A stretch of DNA of 64,000 bases from an uncultured Eubacteriales bacterium (GTDB lineage Bacteria > Bacillota > Clostridia > Christensenellales > Aristaeellaceae), in contig CACWZP010000015.1 in the NCBI GenBank assembly GCA_902765395.1, forward strand, positions 1 to 64,000, in the 5' to 3' direction. Shown in pieces: positions 29,942 through 40,917 of the stretch. Both the position numbers and the translations under genes were made by a program. The notes under the pieces are model-generated. The model had not been told where the DNA came from. It worked only from the letters and a program-made list of their open reading frames with translations, and searched no databases. Positions within the stretch are counted from its first letter, which is position 1, and every line of letters starts with the position of its first letter.

Positions 29942-31267
29942 TTACTCAACCCGTATTTCCGACCCGCTCAGCTCCAGTATGGTGTTGAGCAGATCCTCGC
30001 CCTGCCGTCCCACGGGTACCACGGGCTTGCCCAGGCGGGCGACGGCCTCGGTCAGCGTCATGTCGTCCAGGAAGATCTCGTTGTCCCGGAGCATGACGGT
30101 GGTGATCAGCACAGCCTCGCAGTCCACGCCCGCCATCTGCTCCGTCAAGTCGCCGCCGGTGATCAGGCCGGAGACGGTGACGGTGGGGCCGAACCAGGTG
30201 TTTTCCAGCGCGTATACGGAGATATTCGCGCCGGAAACGGGATAATCCTGCAACATCTGCCGGATAAAACCCCCGGCGGACTTGCCGCAGGCGATGGCCA
30301 GCTTTTTGCCGTTTGGCGAATGCTGGCGCAGCGCCTCCGGAAGCTGCCGCCATGCCTCTTGGTACTCGGTGTCCAGCAGCCTGAGCAGGCCCACGCCGTC
30401 GTCGATCTGCTCGTAGCCCTCATAGGCCTCGTCCGGGGGAATGGGGCAGCCGCCCTGGAGATAGAACTCGTCGGACGGGAACACGAAGCGGGTGCCGCGC
30501 TCAATCAGCAGGCGTTCACGCCAGACCTCCGCCAGCTCCAACACGGCCCTGGCCTCCTCCGGGCGATAGGTGCGCAGCGCCGTCAGGCCCTCCCGGTGGC
30601 CGGTCAGCCCCACGGGCACCAGCGCCAGCGAGCGCGCGCCCTTCAGGGCGGACAGCTCCCGGATGGTGCGGTCCAGCGCGGCTCCGTCGTTGATGCCGGG
30701 GCAGAGCACGCACTGGCAGTGGAACTCCACGCCGCCGTCGGACAGCTTTTTCAGCTGGCCCATCAGCCGCCGCGCCCGGGGCGTGCCCAGCACGTGGACG
30801 CGCAGGTCCGGGTCGGTGCAGTGCACGGAGATGTACAGCGGGGAGCAGTGCCTTTCGATGATGCGATCCAGCTCCGCGTCGGAAACGTTGGTCAGCGTCA
30901 CGTAGTTGCCCATCATCAGGCTCATGCGCCAGTCGTCGTCCTTCACCCGCATGGTGTCCCGGGCGTCGCCGGGCAGCTGGTCCACGAAGCAGAACAGGCA
31001 CTTGTTGCAGCACAGCCGGGTGCCGGACATCATGGGCGTGGAAAAGTTCATGCCCAGGGGGGCATACTCGTCCTTGCGGATGGACACGTCCATCGGCTTC
31101 CCGTCCCGCAGCACCTGCACCGTCAGCCGGCGCTGGGCGGACAGGGCCTGGTAGTCGATGAAGTCGATGACGGTGACACCGCCGATGCGCGCGAGCCGAT
31201 CGCCCGCGCGGATGCCGACGCGCTCCGCCGGACTGCCCGGATCCACCGATACGATGAGGTGCGACAT
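29942..31267 (-). CDS. DUF512 family protein with PDZ-like N-terminus
   Basis: The 441-residue protein starts with a PDZ-like domain (about residues 1-65; VDPGSPAERVGIRAGDRL). It continues with a cysteine cluster CNKCLFCFVDQLP of radical-SAM appearance and the DUF512 domain (SDEFYLQGG). It is widespread in Clostridia beside der; the function is unproven, and a radical SAM activity has been proposed from the motif. I use ATG 31267 with GGAGGA close upstream. A TTG ten codons earlier is possible. Confidence 0.85.
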   Translation of the reverse strand: MSHLIVSVDPGSPAERVGIRAGDRLARIGGVTVIDFIDYQALSAQRRLTVQVLRDGKPMDVSIRKDEYAPLGMNFSTPMMSGTRLCCNKCLFCFVDQLPGDARDTMRVKDDDWRMSLMMGNYVTLTNVSDAELDRIIERHCSPLYISVHCTDPDLRVHVLGTPRARRLMGQLKKLSDGGVEFHCQCVLCPGINDGAALDRTIRELSALKGARSLALVPVGLTGHREGLTALRTYRPEEARAVLELAEVWRERLLIERGTRFVFPSDEFYLQGGCPIPPDEAYEGYEQIDDGVGLLRLLDTEYQEAWRQLPEALRQHSPNGKKLAIACGKSAGGFIRQMLQDYPVSGANISVYALENTWFGPTVTVSGLITGGDLTEQMAGVDCEAVLITTVMLRDNEIFLDDMTLTEAVARLGKPVVPVGRQGEDLLNTILELSGSEIRVE

Positions 31268-31302
31268 GCTGTCCTCCGCAAACAAAAACTCTTCCAATTA
31301 CC

Positions 31303-31331
31303 ATTATGCCCCATTTTTCCGCCTCCGTCAA
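31303..31331 (-). promoter_or_regulatory. promoter of the DUF512-der-plsY operon
   Basis: On the minus strand TTGACG (31326-31331), 17-bp spacer, CATAAT (31303-31308). Confidence 0.8.
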
Positions 31332-31413
31332 CGCTGAAAGGGTAAAAAGGACCGGCTTTGACGTATTTTTGGACGCAGATTGGATAAAATGGCGATTATT
31401 TACTGAAAGATGC

Positions 31414-31442
31414 TTGCATACAGTCGCTCAAAGGTGTATAAT
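31414..31442 (+). promoter_or_regulatory. promoter of ppdK
   Basis: TTGCAT (31414-31419), 17-bp spacer, TATAAT (31437-31442). Confidence 0.85.
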
Positions 31443-31493
31443 GAAGTGCTTTTAAGTAACCCTTTGCAATAAATATCGGGAGGATGACAGACC

Positions 31494-34121
<2,628 letters not shown>

Positions 34122-34138
34122 TCGTGAAACCTTAAATG

Positions 34139-34172
34139 AAGGCCGCAAGTTACGTGACTTGCGGCCTTCCAG
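34139..34172 (+). terminator. terminator after ppdK
   Basis: AAGGCCGCAAGT (34139-34150) pairs perfectly with ACTTGCGGCCTT (34157-34168). No T-run follows. Confidence 0.6.
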
Positions 34173-34251
34173 CATACAGCCGCGGCCGGTCGTCCAGGGT
34201 TCGGACCGCAAACCGCCCCCCGCAATCATGCGCCTCTTGCAATTTGAAAAC

Positions 34252-34376
34252 GGGGATGCTGCCGCGAGATGAAGAAGGGCGAATAGCGCCGGGCGAAGCG
34301 GGCCGCGACCCGGAGCCCGCTTCCGGGAAAGCCTGGACGGAGCGTCAACCGAGGGGCAATATCGACTGAAACGGGA
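34252..34376 (+). ncRNA. candidate structured RNA, possibly raiA-motif-like
   Basis: The region folds on paper as a closed junction. GATGCTGCC (34255-34263) pairs with GGCAATATC (34355-34363) with one mismatch. Inside are hairpins GGCG/CGCC (34278-34290), a 9-bp GAAGCGGGC/GCCCGCTTC stem (34295-34323) and GACG/CGTC (34336-34346). Single-stranded segments such as ACTGAAACGGG follow. From memory this layout recalls the raiA motif of Bacillota, but I cannot verify it. It ends just before the SD of the YbjN-like gene. Confidence 0.45.
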
Positions 34377-34387
34377 GGGGATTTCTG

Positions 34388-34807
34388 ATGTTGAACACGG
34401 CATTGCGGTTTATGAGCGAGTGCGACAGCGCCGGGCTGAAGTACCGGGACAGCCGGGACCTGGACGACGGCAACAGCCTGGTGGTCTGCGGCATCAACGG
34501 CAAGAACAACGCGCGCTATGACATAGTGTTCATCTTCGACGAGGACGGACACAGCGTGCAGCTGCGCGTGTTTGGGCTGGTGTCCTTCCCCGGGGAAAAG
34601 GCCGACGCCATGCTGAAGGTGGCCAACGAGATGAACGTGCGGTATCGCTGGCTCAAATTCTGCGTCAACGACATGAAGGTCAACGTCCATGGCGACGCCA
34701 TCATCAGCGAAGAGAACAGCGGCAAGATCTGCGTGGAGCTGCTGGTGCGCACGGCGAGCATCGTGGACGGCGCCTATCCCGACTTTATGCGCACGCTGTG
34801 GAGCTGA
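34388..34807 (+). CDS. YbjN domain protein
   Basis: The 139-residue protein has the YbjN/secretion-chaperone-like alpha-beta layout. It includes ADAMLKVANEMNVRYRWLKF, and an acidic start with LEDGNSLVV-like strands. The family folds like type III secretion chaperones, but its role in Gram-positive bacteria is unknown. AGGGG precedes the ATG. It is flanked upstream by a candidate structured RNA and downstream by a strong terminator, so it is a single-gene unit. Confidence 0.7.
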   Translation: MLNTALRFMSECDSAGLKYRDSRDLDDGNSLVVCGINGKNNARYDIVFIFDEDGHSVQLRVFGLVSFPGEKADAMLKVANEMNVRYRWLKFCVNDMKVNVHGDAIISEENSGKICVELLVRTASIVDGAYPDFMRTLWS

Positions 34808-34835
34808 AAGCCTCGAAGCTCAGCACAAAGCGCAA

Positions 34836-34882
34836 AGCGAAGCGGCGGATTACGATTGTAAATCCGCCGCTTCGCTCTATTT
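34836..34882. terminator. strong bidirectional terminator
   Basis: A 16-bp perfect stem (34836-34851 with 34861-34876) closes a 9-base loop, followed by CTATTTGG. It lies between convergent genes. Confidence 0.8.
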
Positions 34883-34914
34883 GGCTCGCGCAGGTCAGCC
34901 GCGCTTTAAAGGCA

Positions 34915-35940
34915 TCAGGCCTCGCCCTGCATGGGGGAGTAGACCACTTCCGCCACGGCCACCAGGTCCAGACCGTCCGGGTCCGTGGTGTTCACGGACA
35001 GGGAGTACATCAGGCCGGGCACCAGGTCGTACCACATGCACAGCTCCACGAAGTCCTCGCTGCCGGTCTGGGCCTGGCCGATGGTGCCGTAGCAGCCGCC
35101 CACGGTCACTTCCTCTTCGTTCTCCCACTCGAAGTACATGCCGGAAATGCTTTCCAGCTGGCCAGCCTCCAGCGCGGCGGGTTTCACCCGGGCGCAGTAC
35201 TCGTCGCCGTCCAGGGTGAATTCCATTTCGGCCATGCTCTCATCCGGCAGCCAGCGGAACGCCGTGGCCTCCGCGCCTTCCGGCAGGTTCAGGTTCACGC
35301 CGGCGGTCTGCCACAGCTCGTCCTCGGCCATGTCCACCCAGGGATTGGCGATCTCCGCGTCCTCCAGGTCGCCTTCCTCATATACATAGCCCACGAAGCC
35401 GCTGTCATCGCCCTCGTCGGCCAGGAACCAGCTCTCCAGCACGGTGGGGTCGTCCTGCCAGGGCATGTGGGCCCACATCTGCATCTCCTCGCTCAGCGCG
35501 TCCGCGGGGGTGCCCGGCGCGTAGAGCAGCAGCTCGTCGCCCTCGCTCAGGCCGTAGACCTCGGCGGTCACATAGCGGATGTCGTCTTCGATGGACTCCT
35601 GATTCGGCTCGCTCTCCATGCTCAGGCTGTCCACGCGCAGCTTCCAGGCGCCGTCGTCCGCCTGGCCCTCGATGGACAGCTGGCCGTTGAAGTTGCAATA
35701 GTAGAGGGAGCCGTTGGGATAGCCCTCGCCGGTCTCGCCCATCTCGCTGTCGTGGTACGTGCCGGAGAAGCTGCCGTCTTCGGCGATGTGCATATCCGTG
35801 CTCCATCCGCCGGCGCCGCTGGAGAAGCTCCACTCCATGTCGGCGAGCTGTTCGAAGGTCAGCGCCTCTTCCTCGGCGCAGGCGCCCACGGCCCCCATCA
35901 ACAGCGCCAGGGCCATCCATATCGCGGTCAGTCGTTTCAT
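34915..35940 (-). CDS. secreted acidic protein, unknown function
   Basis: The 341-residue protein starts at ATG 35940, with AGGAGG 9 bases upstream. It has a signal peptide (LTAIWMALALLMGAVGACAEEE) whose Cys24 could be a lipobox or simply precede a signal-peptidase site. The mature part is acidic and rich in Trp, Tyr and Gly, with a beta-rich opening (WSFSSGAGGWSTDMHIAEDG). I do not recognise the family. It belongs with the secreted proteins at 38961 and 43314 in composition. Confidence 0.75.
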   Translation of the reverse strand: MKRLTAIWMALALLMGAVGACAEEEALTFEQLADMEWSFSSGAGGWSTDMHIAEDGSFSGTYHDSEMGETGEGYPNGSLYYCNFNGQLSIEGQADDGAWKLRVDSLSMESEPNQESIEDDIRYVTAEVYGLSEGDELLLYAPGTPADALSEEMQMWAHMPWQDDPTVLESWFLADEGDDSGFVGYVYEEGDLEDAEIANPWVDMAEDELWQTAGVNLNLPEGAEATAFRWLPDESMAEMEFTLDGDEYCARVKPAALEAGQLESISGMYFEWENEEEVTVGGCYGTIGQAQTGSEDFVELCMWYDLVPGLMYSLSVNTTDPDGLDLVAVAEVVYSPMQGEA

Positions 35941-36241
35941 ATCTGTTTTCCTCCTGTTGTTTGTTTTTTCGGATTTTGGACGGAATAGCTGGAAGCATTG
36001 TTCCATACCCCGGGATATTTCTACATCGGCAGGGCGTCCACCTGTCAGGATGGACGTAAATTATATGTAAACAGCATAAAAATCGTCCATTTATTGCCAT
36101 TTTGGAGGACAACAGAGGACCATATTGTGATAGAATAGGTATAACTTGGGAGAGGCATCGGCCGCTGCGTGTGAAGTGCCGACCGGCTTTCCCGGGTCGC
36201 GCCGAAAGCAGCGCGGAATACACACAAGAAGGGGTATGACA
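35941..36241. other. intergenic region between divergent genes
   Basis: It holds a TATAAT on the minus strand (36060-36065) about 120 bases before the secreted protein gene, with a poor -35. Several A/T-rich -10-like boxes (TAGAAT near 36133, TATAAC near 36142) precede the PAP2 gene. No open frame of note was seen. Confidence 0.4.
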
Positions 36242-37201
36242 ATGGATATCCAATATCTGCTCTGGCTGCAGAATTTCCGCAACAGCATCAAAGACGCCTG
36301 GACCCCGTTCATGGAGTGGGTCTCCATGTTTGCCGTGGACTACCTGATCTTGCTTCCCGTGTTCCTCTACTGGTTCTGGGACAAGAAGAAGGGCCTGTAC
36401 ACCCTGGTTTCCTATTACTTCTGCATGGTCATCACGCCCATCGTGAAGCTGACGGTGTGTTGCTACCGGCCCTGGATCCGCGACAGCCGCATCCTGCCCG
36501 CCGGTGACGCCATCACCACGGCCACGGGCTATTCCTTTCCCAGCGGCCACACCACCACCTGCGGCCCGCTGGCCGGGGGCATGGCGGTGACCGCCTGGCA
36601 GGAGAAGAAGACCCGCTGGCTCTCGCCGATCCTGGCGTTCTGGGTGCTGCTCACCGCCTTTTCCAGGAACTACCTGGGCGTGCACACCCCGCAGGACGTG
36701 TTCGTGGCGATCTGCGTGACCGTGCTGTGCCTGATCCTGACGGCGAAGCTGTTTGAATACCTGGACAAGCATCCCGAGAAGGAAGACAGGCTGCTGCTGG
36801 GCGGCTTCATCTTCTGCTGGGCGGCCATCGCCTACATCACTTTCAAGCCCTATCCCATGGACATGAACGCCGAGGGCAAGCTGATCGTGGACCCCCAGAA
36901 GATGATGAACGACGGCTACGGCGACCTGGGCAAGATGATCGGCTTCATCATCGCCCGCTATATCGAAAAGAAGTGGATCCGCTTCCAGCCCATGAAGAAG
37001 GACTGGGTCAGCGCCGTCATCTGCGCGGCGGGCCTGGTGCTGATGGCGCTGCTGAAGCAGTACGTCAGCCCGATCATGCGGGAATGGCTGGGTTCCCACT
37101 GGGGCAAGCTGGTATTCTCCGTCATCTATACCGGCTACTACATCGCCCTGTTCCCGCTGGTGCTGAAGCTGGTGGGCAAGGCCCGGGAACAGCAGGCGTA
37201 A
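36242..37201 (+). CDS. PAP2-family membrane phosphatase
   Basis: The 319-residue integral membrane protein carries the three PAP2 phosphatase motifs: KLTVCCYRPW, FPSGHTTT and SRNYLGVHTPQD. It probably hydrolyses a lipid phosphate such as undecaprenyl pyrophosphate or phosphatidic acid at the outer face of the membrane. About eight hydrophobic helices are visible. I prefer ATG 36242 over 36236 because AAGGGG sits 7 bases before it. The C-terminal half after the catalytic core is longer than in minimal PAP2 enzymes. Confidence 0.9.
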   Translation: MDIQYLLWLQNFRNSIKDAWTPFMEWVSMFAVDYLILLPVFLYWFWDKKKGLYTLVSYYFCMVITPIVKLTVCCYRPWIRDSRILPAGDAITTATGYSFPSGHTTTCGPLAGGMAVTAWQEKKTRWLSPILAFWVLLTAFSRNYLGVHTPQDVFVAICVTVLCLILTAKLFEYLDKHPEKEDRLLLGGFIFCWAAIAYITFKPYPMDMNAEGKLIVDPQKMMNDGYGDLGKMIGFIIARYIEKKWIRFQPMKKDWVSAVICAAGLVLMALLKQYVSPIMREWLGSHWGKLVFSVIYTGYYIALFPLVLKLVGKAREQQA

Positions 37202-37293
37202 GTGCCTTCCCACGAAACGATTGGAGAAGCGGCGGCGTTGTCCATATTTTGGCAAAATTTCTCCCACAGTTACCTGTCATTGTCATAGGGGAA

Positions 37294-37304
37294 TGTGGTA
37301 TAAT
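37294..37304 (+). promoter_or_regulatory. extended -10 promoter
   Basis: TGTGGTATAAT 38 bases before the YdcF-like gene; no clear -35. Confidence 0.65.
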
Positions 37305-37341
37305 AACTCAATGAGGCAACAAAAGCTGTGAGCTGCGGAAG

Positions 37342-38784
37342 ATGAAGAAAGCAACGATACAAATCGCCGTGTTGGCGGCGGTGCTGTTGGCGCTCTGTTT
37401 TGGATGCCGACTGGCCATGCGCAATACCTATACGGCGACCCTGCCCATAGGCGCGGGGACGGTCGCGCCGGAGGACATTCGCTTTGAGGCCGAGACACCC
37501 GGCGTCGTCGAATACGGGGCGCCCCGGGTCGAGAAAGGCTATATTCGCGTGCCGATCCGCCCCGGAAAGCCGGGCGAGACCTTTGTGGATCTGATGGACG
37601 GCGCGGGCAACGAATTCGCCATGATGAGCTTCCATGTGGGGCGCTTCGGCACCATCTACGATCGAGTGACCGGCGGCTTCACCGGCGACAGCGTCGCCCT
37701 GGCGGCGTTCACGCTGTTTTGCCTGGCGTCGGCGGCAATCATGTTCCGCGCCTGGCGCGGCGCGAAGGGGCCGTCGTTTTACGCATATGGCACGATTCAC
37801 GCGGCGGGTTTTTCGCTGTTCACGCTGCTGACGGGGCTGACGATGCTGGCGGTGACCCTCCGCCATGTCCTGCGCCCCGGGGAGTTCAACATGTTGTCCG
37901 CCTACAGCGCCATTTCCAGCGCCAGCTGGCAGTTTATGATGGCCACCGCGGTGCCGGTGCTGGCGTTTGCCGCCGCCATGGCGGTGAGTAACATCGCCTT
38001 GGTGCGCCATGAGGGCTTCCACCCCAAGAACGTGCTGGGCGTGGGCATCGCCCTGGCGCTGGTGGCGGGGGAGGCACTGGCGTTCGTGCTGTACGGACGC
38101 GATATGTCCGGCTCAGAGCGGGAGATCAGGCTGTGGAATACGCTGTGCAACGTGTATGCCACGGTGTTCGCCGGGTTTGAGTGCGTGCTGGCGGGGGCCA
38201 TCGTCTGCGGGCTGAAGGCCGCACGGCATGTGCCCGAGCCGGATGCCGACTACATACTGATCCTGGGCTGCAAATTCCGCCGGGACGGCACACTGACGCC
38301 GCTGTTGCGCGGGCGCGTGGACAGGGCCATTGAGTTTTGGAAGCACCAGCGCCAGACCACCGGGCGGGAGGCCGTGCTGGTGCCCTCCGGCGGCCAGGGC
38401 TCGGACGAGCCCATCGCCGAGGCCGAGGCCATGCGCCGGTATATGCTCCAGCAGGGTATCCCGGAGGACCGCATCGTGCTGGAAAACCAGTCTCGCAACA
38501 CCTACCAGAACATGCAGTATTCCCGGGCGCTGATCGAGAAGGCGGCTCCCGGGGCGAAGGTGGTCTACGCCACTACGAATTACCACGTGTTCAGAAGCGG
38601 CGTTTGGGCGAACCTGGCGGGCCTGCCCTGCGAGGGCATGGGCAGCAAGACCAAGTGGTGGTACTGGCCCAACGCCTTCATGCGGGAGTGCGTGGGCCTG
38701 ATCCTGAACCGCATCCCCCAGGAGCTGGCGGTGCTGGCGGTGCTGGTGGCGTTCTTCGGCGCACTGTCCGTGGCGCTGGGATAG
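37342..38784 (+). CDS. YdcF/DUF218-family protein with N-terminal membrane domain
   Basis: The 480-residue protein has an N-terminal hydrophobic helix, an extracellular beta-like domain (about residues 30-105) and five or six membrane helices. The C-terminal DUF218 domain (about 300-450) shows DYILILGCKFRRDGTLTPLL, VPSGGQGSDEPIAEAEAM, VLENQSRNTYQNMQYS and TTNYHVFRSG. DUF218 proteins such as SanA and ElyC affect envelope integrity and polyprenyl-phosphate metabolism. Proximity to a PAP2 phosphatase fits an envelope-lipid role, but this is inference. Its SD (GCGGAAG) is weak. Confidence 0.85.
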   Translation: MKKATIQIAVLAAVLLALCFGCRLAMRNTYTATLPIGAGTVAPEDIRFEAETPGVVEYGAPRVEKGYIRVPIRPGKPGETFVDLMDGAGNEFAMMSFHVGRFGTIYDRVTGGFTGDSVALAAFTLFCLASAAIMFRAWRGAKGPSFYAYGTIHAAGFSLFTLLTGLTMLAVTLRHVLRPGEFNMLSAYSAISSASWQFMMATAVPVLAFAAAMAVSNIALVRHEGFHPKNVLGVGIALALVAGEALAFVLYGRDMSGSEREIRLWNTLCNVYATVFAGFECVLAGAIVCGLKAARHVPEPDADYILILGCKFRRDGTLTPLLRGRVDRAIEFWKHQRQTTGREAVLVPSGGQGSDEPIAEAEAMRRYMLQQGIPEDRIVLENQSRNTYQNMQYSRALIEKAAPGAKVVYATTNYHVFRSGVWANLAGLPCEGMGSKTKWWYWPNAFMRECVGLILNRIPQELAVLAVLVAFFGALSVALG

Positions 38785-38960
38785 CCGGGCCATGGTCACA
38801 ATAAAGCCGCGTCCTGCGCATGGAATTGTGCGGGTTTCCGTGCGTGTGACGGCGGGCCTGTTATGCTTTTGTACGCCTGCAAGGATAGAATACTGTATGG
38901 ATGAAATGATATCGCGGTGTTTTGGATGCTGGAATGCCGCTGTATCGAGGAGGTTGAACC

Positions 38961-40022
38961 ATGAAGAAGTTGATTTCAATGCTGGCGATCCTGGCGATGC
39001 TGTTGGCAGTGTTCGCCTGCGCCGTCGGCGAGGAGACCGTGGAAGAGGTCATGGAGGCCGTGGAAACCGGGATCGAAGAGGCTGAGGCGGCCGAGATTGA
39101 AGAGGCCGTGGAGGAAGCGCTGGAGGAAGCCGACGGGGAGGCCGTCGAGGAGCCGGGCCTGCGCAGGTTGCGCCTGGGCAGCTCGGTGTACACCTTGATG
39201 ATCGCCGACGACTTCGTGGCCGGAGAGCTGACCGAGGCGGACATCGCCGCGGGGCAGATCGGCTGCTGGCAGAACGACGAAACCAGCATGGACATGGACG
39301 TGTTCCAGATCGCGAAGGACGACGCGTCGCCGGAGCTTTCCCACTTCGCCCTCCGGCAGGCCGATGCTGAGGAGGCGGTGGACATGGTCTGGCCCGCGGA
39401 TAAGATCGGGGAGATCGACGTGGCCTGGTATTGGTCGAGAAATACCGTTGACGGCGAGGAGCGCGAGTCCATGGTCTACCTGCTGGACAGCGCTGACAGC
39501 TTCGTGAAGCTGGCGTTCCGCCTGGCGGGCGAGGACAGCAGCAGCGAGGTCTGGGACATCATGGATTCCCTGGACTACATGGAGCTGAAGGAGATTCCCC
39601 TGGGCACCTCTCCCTTCACCCTCACCGTGCCGGACGACTATAAGCAGGGCGAGATCAGCGACGAGGACATCGCGGACGACCAGGTGGCCTACTGGTACAG
39701 CGATGCGAGCCTGCTGGATTTCGACGTGTACCAGTTCAACAAGGAGGGCCTGAGCCAGACGCTGGCGGAGTACGCCGTGGAGGAATCCTCCACCTATCCC
39801 GCCGTGACCGAGCTGGTGACCGACGGCGAGATCAACCTGATCCCCGTGGCCTGGTACCGCGCGGTGGACGAGTGCGAAGAGGGCGAGTACGACACCATCA
39901 CCTACATCTTCGAAAACGGCGACGAGTACATCGACGTGGTGTTCTGGCTGGACGGCCCCACCGCGGAGGCGGAGGCTGATTTCATCATCCACAACCTGAT
40001 CGACGAGTCGATGGCGGAATGA
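38961..40022 (+). CDS. secreted protein with duplicated domain, unknown function
   Basis: The 353-residue protein has a signal peptide (KLISMLAILAMLLAVFACAVGE) and an acidic Glu/Ala linker (residues about 24-65). Two similar domains of about 130 residues follow. The first opens LRLGSSVYTLMIADDF, the second IPLGTSPFTLTVPDDY, and each continues with a QIGCW/QVAYW and MDVFQ/FDVYQF strand. The family is unknown to me. AGGAGG lies 8 bases before the ATG. It is followed within 46 bases by the SH3b gene, so the two are probably one transcript. Confidence 0.75.
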   Translation: MKKLISMLAILAMLLAVFACAVGEETVEEVMEAVETGIEEAEAAEIEEAVEEALEEADGEAVEEPGLRRLRLGSSVYTLMIADDFVAGELTEADIAAGQIGCWQNDETSMDMDVFQIAKDDASPELSHFALRQADAEEAVDMVWPADKIGEIDVAWYWSRNTVDGEERESMVYLLDSADSFVKLAFRLAGEDSSSEVWDIMDSLDYMELKEIPLGTSPFTLTVPDDYKQGEISDEDIADDQVAYWYSDASLLDFDVYQFNKEGLSQTLAEYAVEESSTYPAVTELVTDGEINLIPVAWYRAVDECEEGEYDTITYIFENGDEYIDVVFWLDGPTAEAEADFIIHNLIDESMAE

Positions 40023-40068
40023 TGGAAATTTCCGGAACCGAAATGAGCGTGGAGGAGTCAAAGAAGTT

Positions 40069-40818
40069 ATGATGAAGATGAAGAAGATCCTGGCGGCGCT
40101 GCTGATGGCGGCGATCTGCCTTTCCATGGTGGCCGCGCTGGCGGAGAGCGGCACGGTCTGGACCACCGGCAACGTGAACATGCGCAAGGGCCCCGGCCTG
40201 GGCTACGGCTCCATCCGCAGCATCAGCTCGGGCAAGCAGCTGGACTACGACGCCACCGACAAGGACGACCGCGGCGTGACCTGGTACCGCATCAGCTATA
40301 AGGGCCGCACCGGCTGGGTGTCCTCGAAGTACGCCTCTTCGAAGAAGCCCTCCGGCGGATCGAAGGGTTCGTCCTCCGGCTCGTCCGACGGCAAGGTGAC
40401 CACCACGGCCAGCGTGAACCTGCGCAAGGGCGCGGGCCTGGACTACAGTGTCATCCGCACGGTGCCCGAGGGCGTGTCCCTGAGCTATGACAAGACCGCC
40501 AAGGACGACCGGGGTGTGACCTGGTATCGCGTCACCTACAAGAAGCGCACCGGCTGGGTTTCCTCGAAGTACACGGGCAAGGGCGGCTCCAAGAGCGGCG
40601 GCAGCTCCAAGAACGGCGGCAGCAAGGTCAAGACCACCGGCAGCGTGAACCTGCGTACCGGCGCGGGCCTGGATTACCGGGACATTTGCAGCATCCCCAA
40701 GGGCAAGACCCTCAGCTATGACGAGACCCGCAAGGATGAGCGCGGCGTGACCTGGTACCACGTGTCCTACGACGGCCAGAGCGGCTGGGTGTCCTCGAAG
40801 TACGCCAAGAAGAAGTGA
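40069..40818 (+). CDS. secreted triple SH3b-domain protein
   Basis: The 249-residue protein has a signal peptide (residues 1-26) and three bacterial SH3 domains. Each has the sequence VNxRxGxGLxY, then a DDRGVTWYR strand, and ends GWVSSKY. Ser/Gly/Lys-rich linkers separate them. SH3b domains bind peptidoglycan cross-bridges; no catalytic domain is attached, so it is a wall-binding or adaptor protein. GGAGGAG precedes a double ATG. Confidence 0.88.
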   Translation: MMKMKKILAALLMAAICLSMVAALAESGTVWTTGNVNMRKGPGLGYGSIRSISSGKQLDYDATDKDDRGVTWYRISYKGRTGWVSSKYASSKKPSGGSKGSSSGSSDGKVTTTASVNLRKGAGLDYSVIRTVPEGVSLSYDKTAKDDRGVTWYRVTYKKRTGWVSSKYTGKGGSKSGGSSKNGGSKVKTTGSVNLRTGAGLDYRDICSIPKGKTLSYDETRKDERGVTWYHVSYDGQSGWVSSKYAKKK

Positions 40819-40851
40819 CGCCCCTTTCGGACGTCCGATCAATGCAAACCC

Positions 40852-40867
40852 GCGGCCGGAAGGCCGC
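40852..40867 (+). terminator. small hairpin after the SH3b gene
   Basis: GCGGCC-GGAA-GGCCGC with no T-run. Termination is uncertain. Confidence 0.35.
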
Positions 40868-40917
40868 TGGCGATAGAGTATACAATGGTTCATTCAGAAC
40901 GACGAGGAGGAAGAGAC

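Noticed and set aside
34136..34369. Small plus-strand frame after ppdK
   Set aside because: It starts inside a terminator, covers the candidate RNA, has no SD and no domain.
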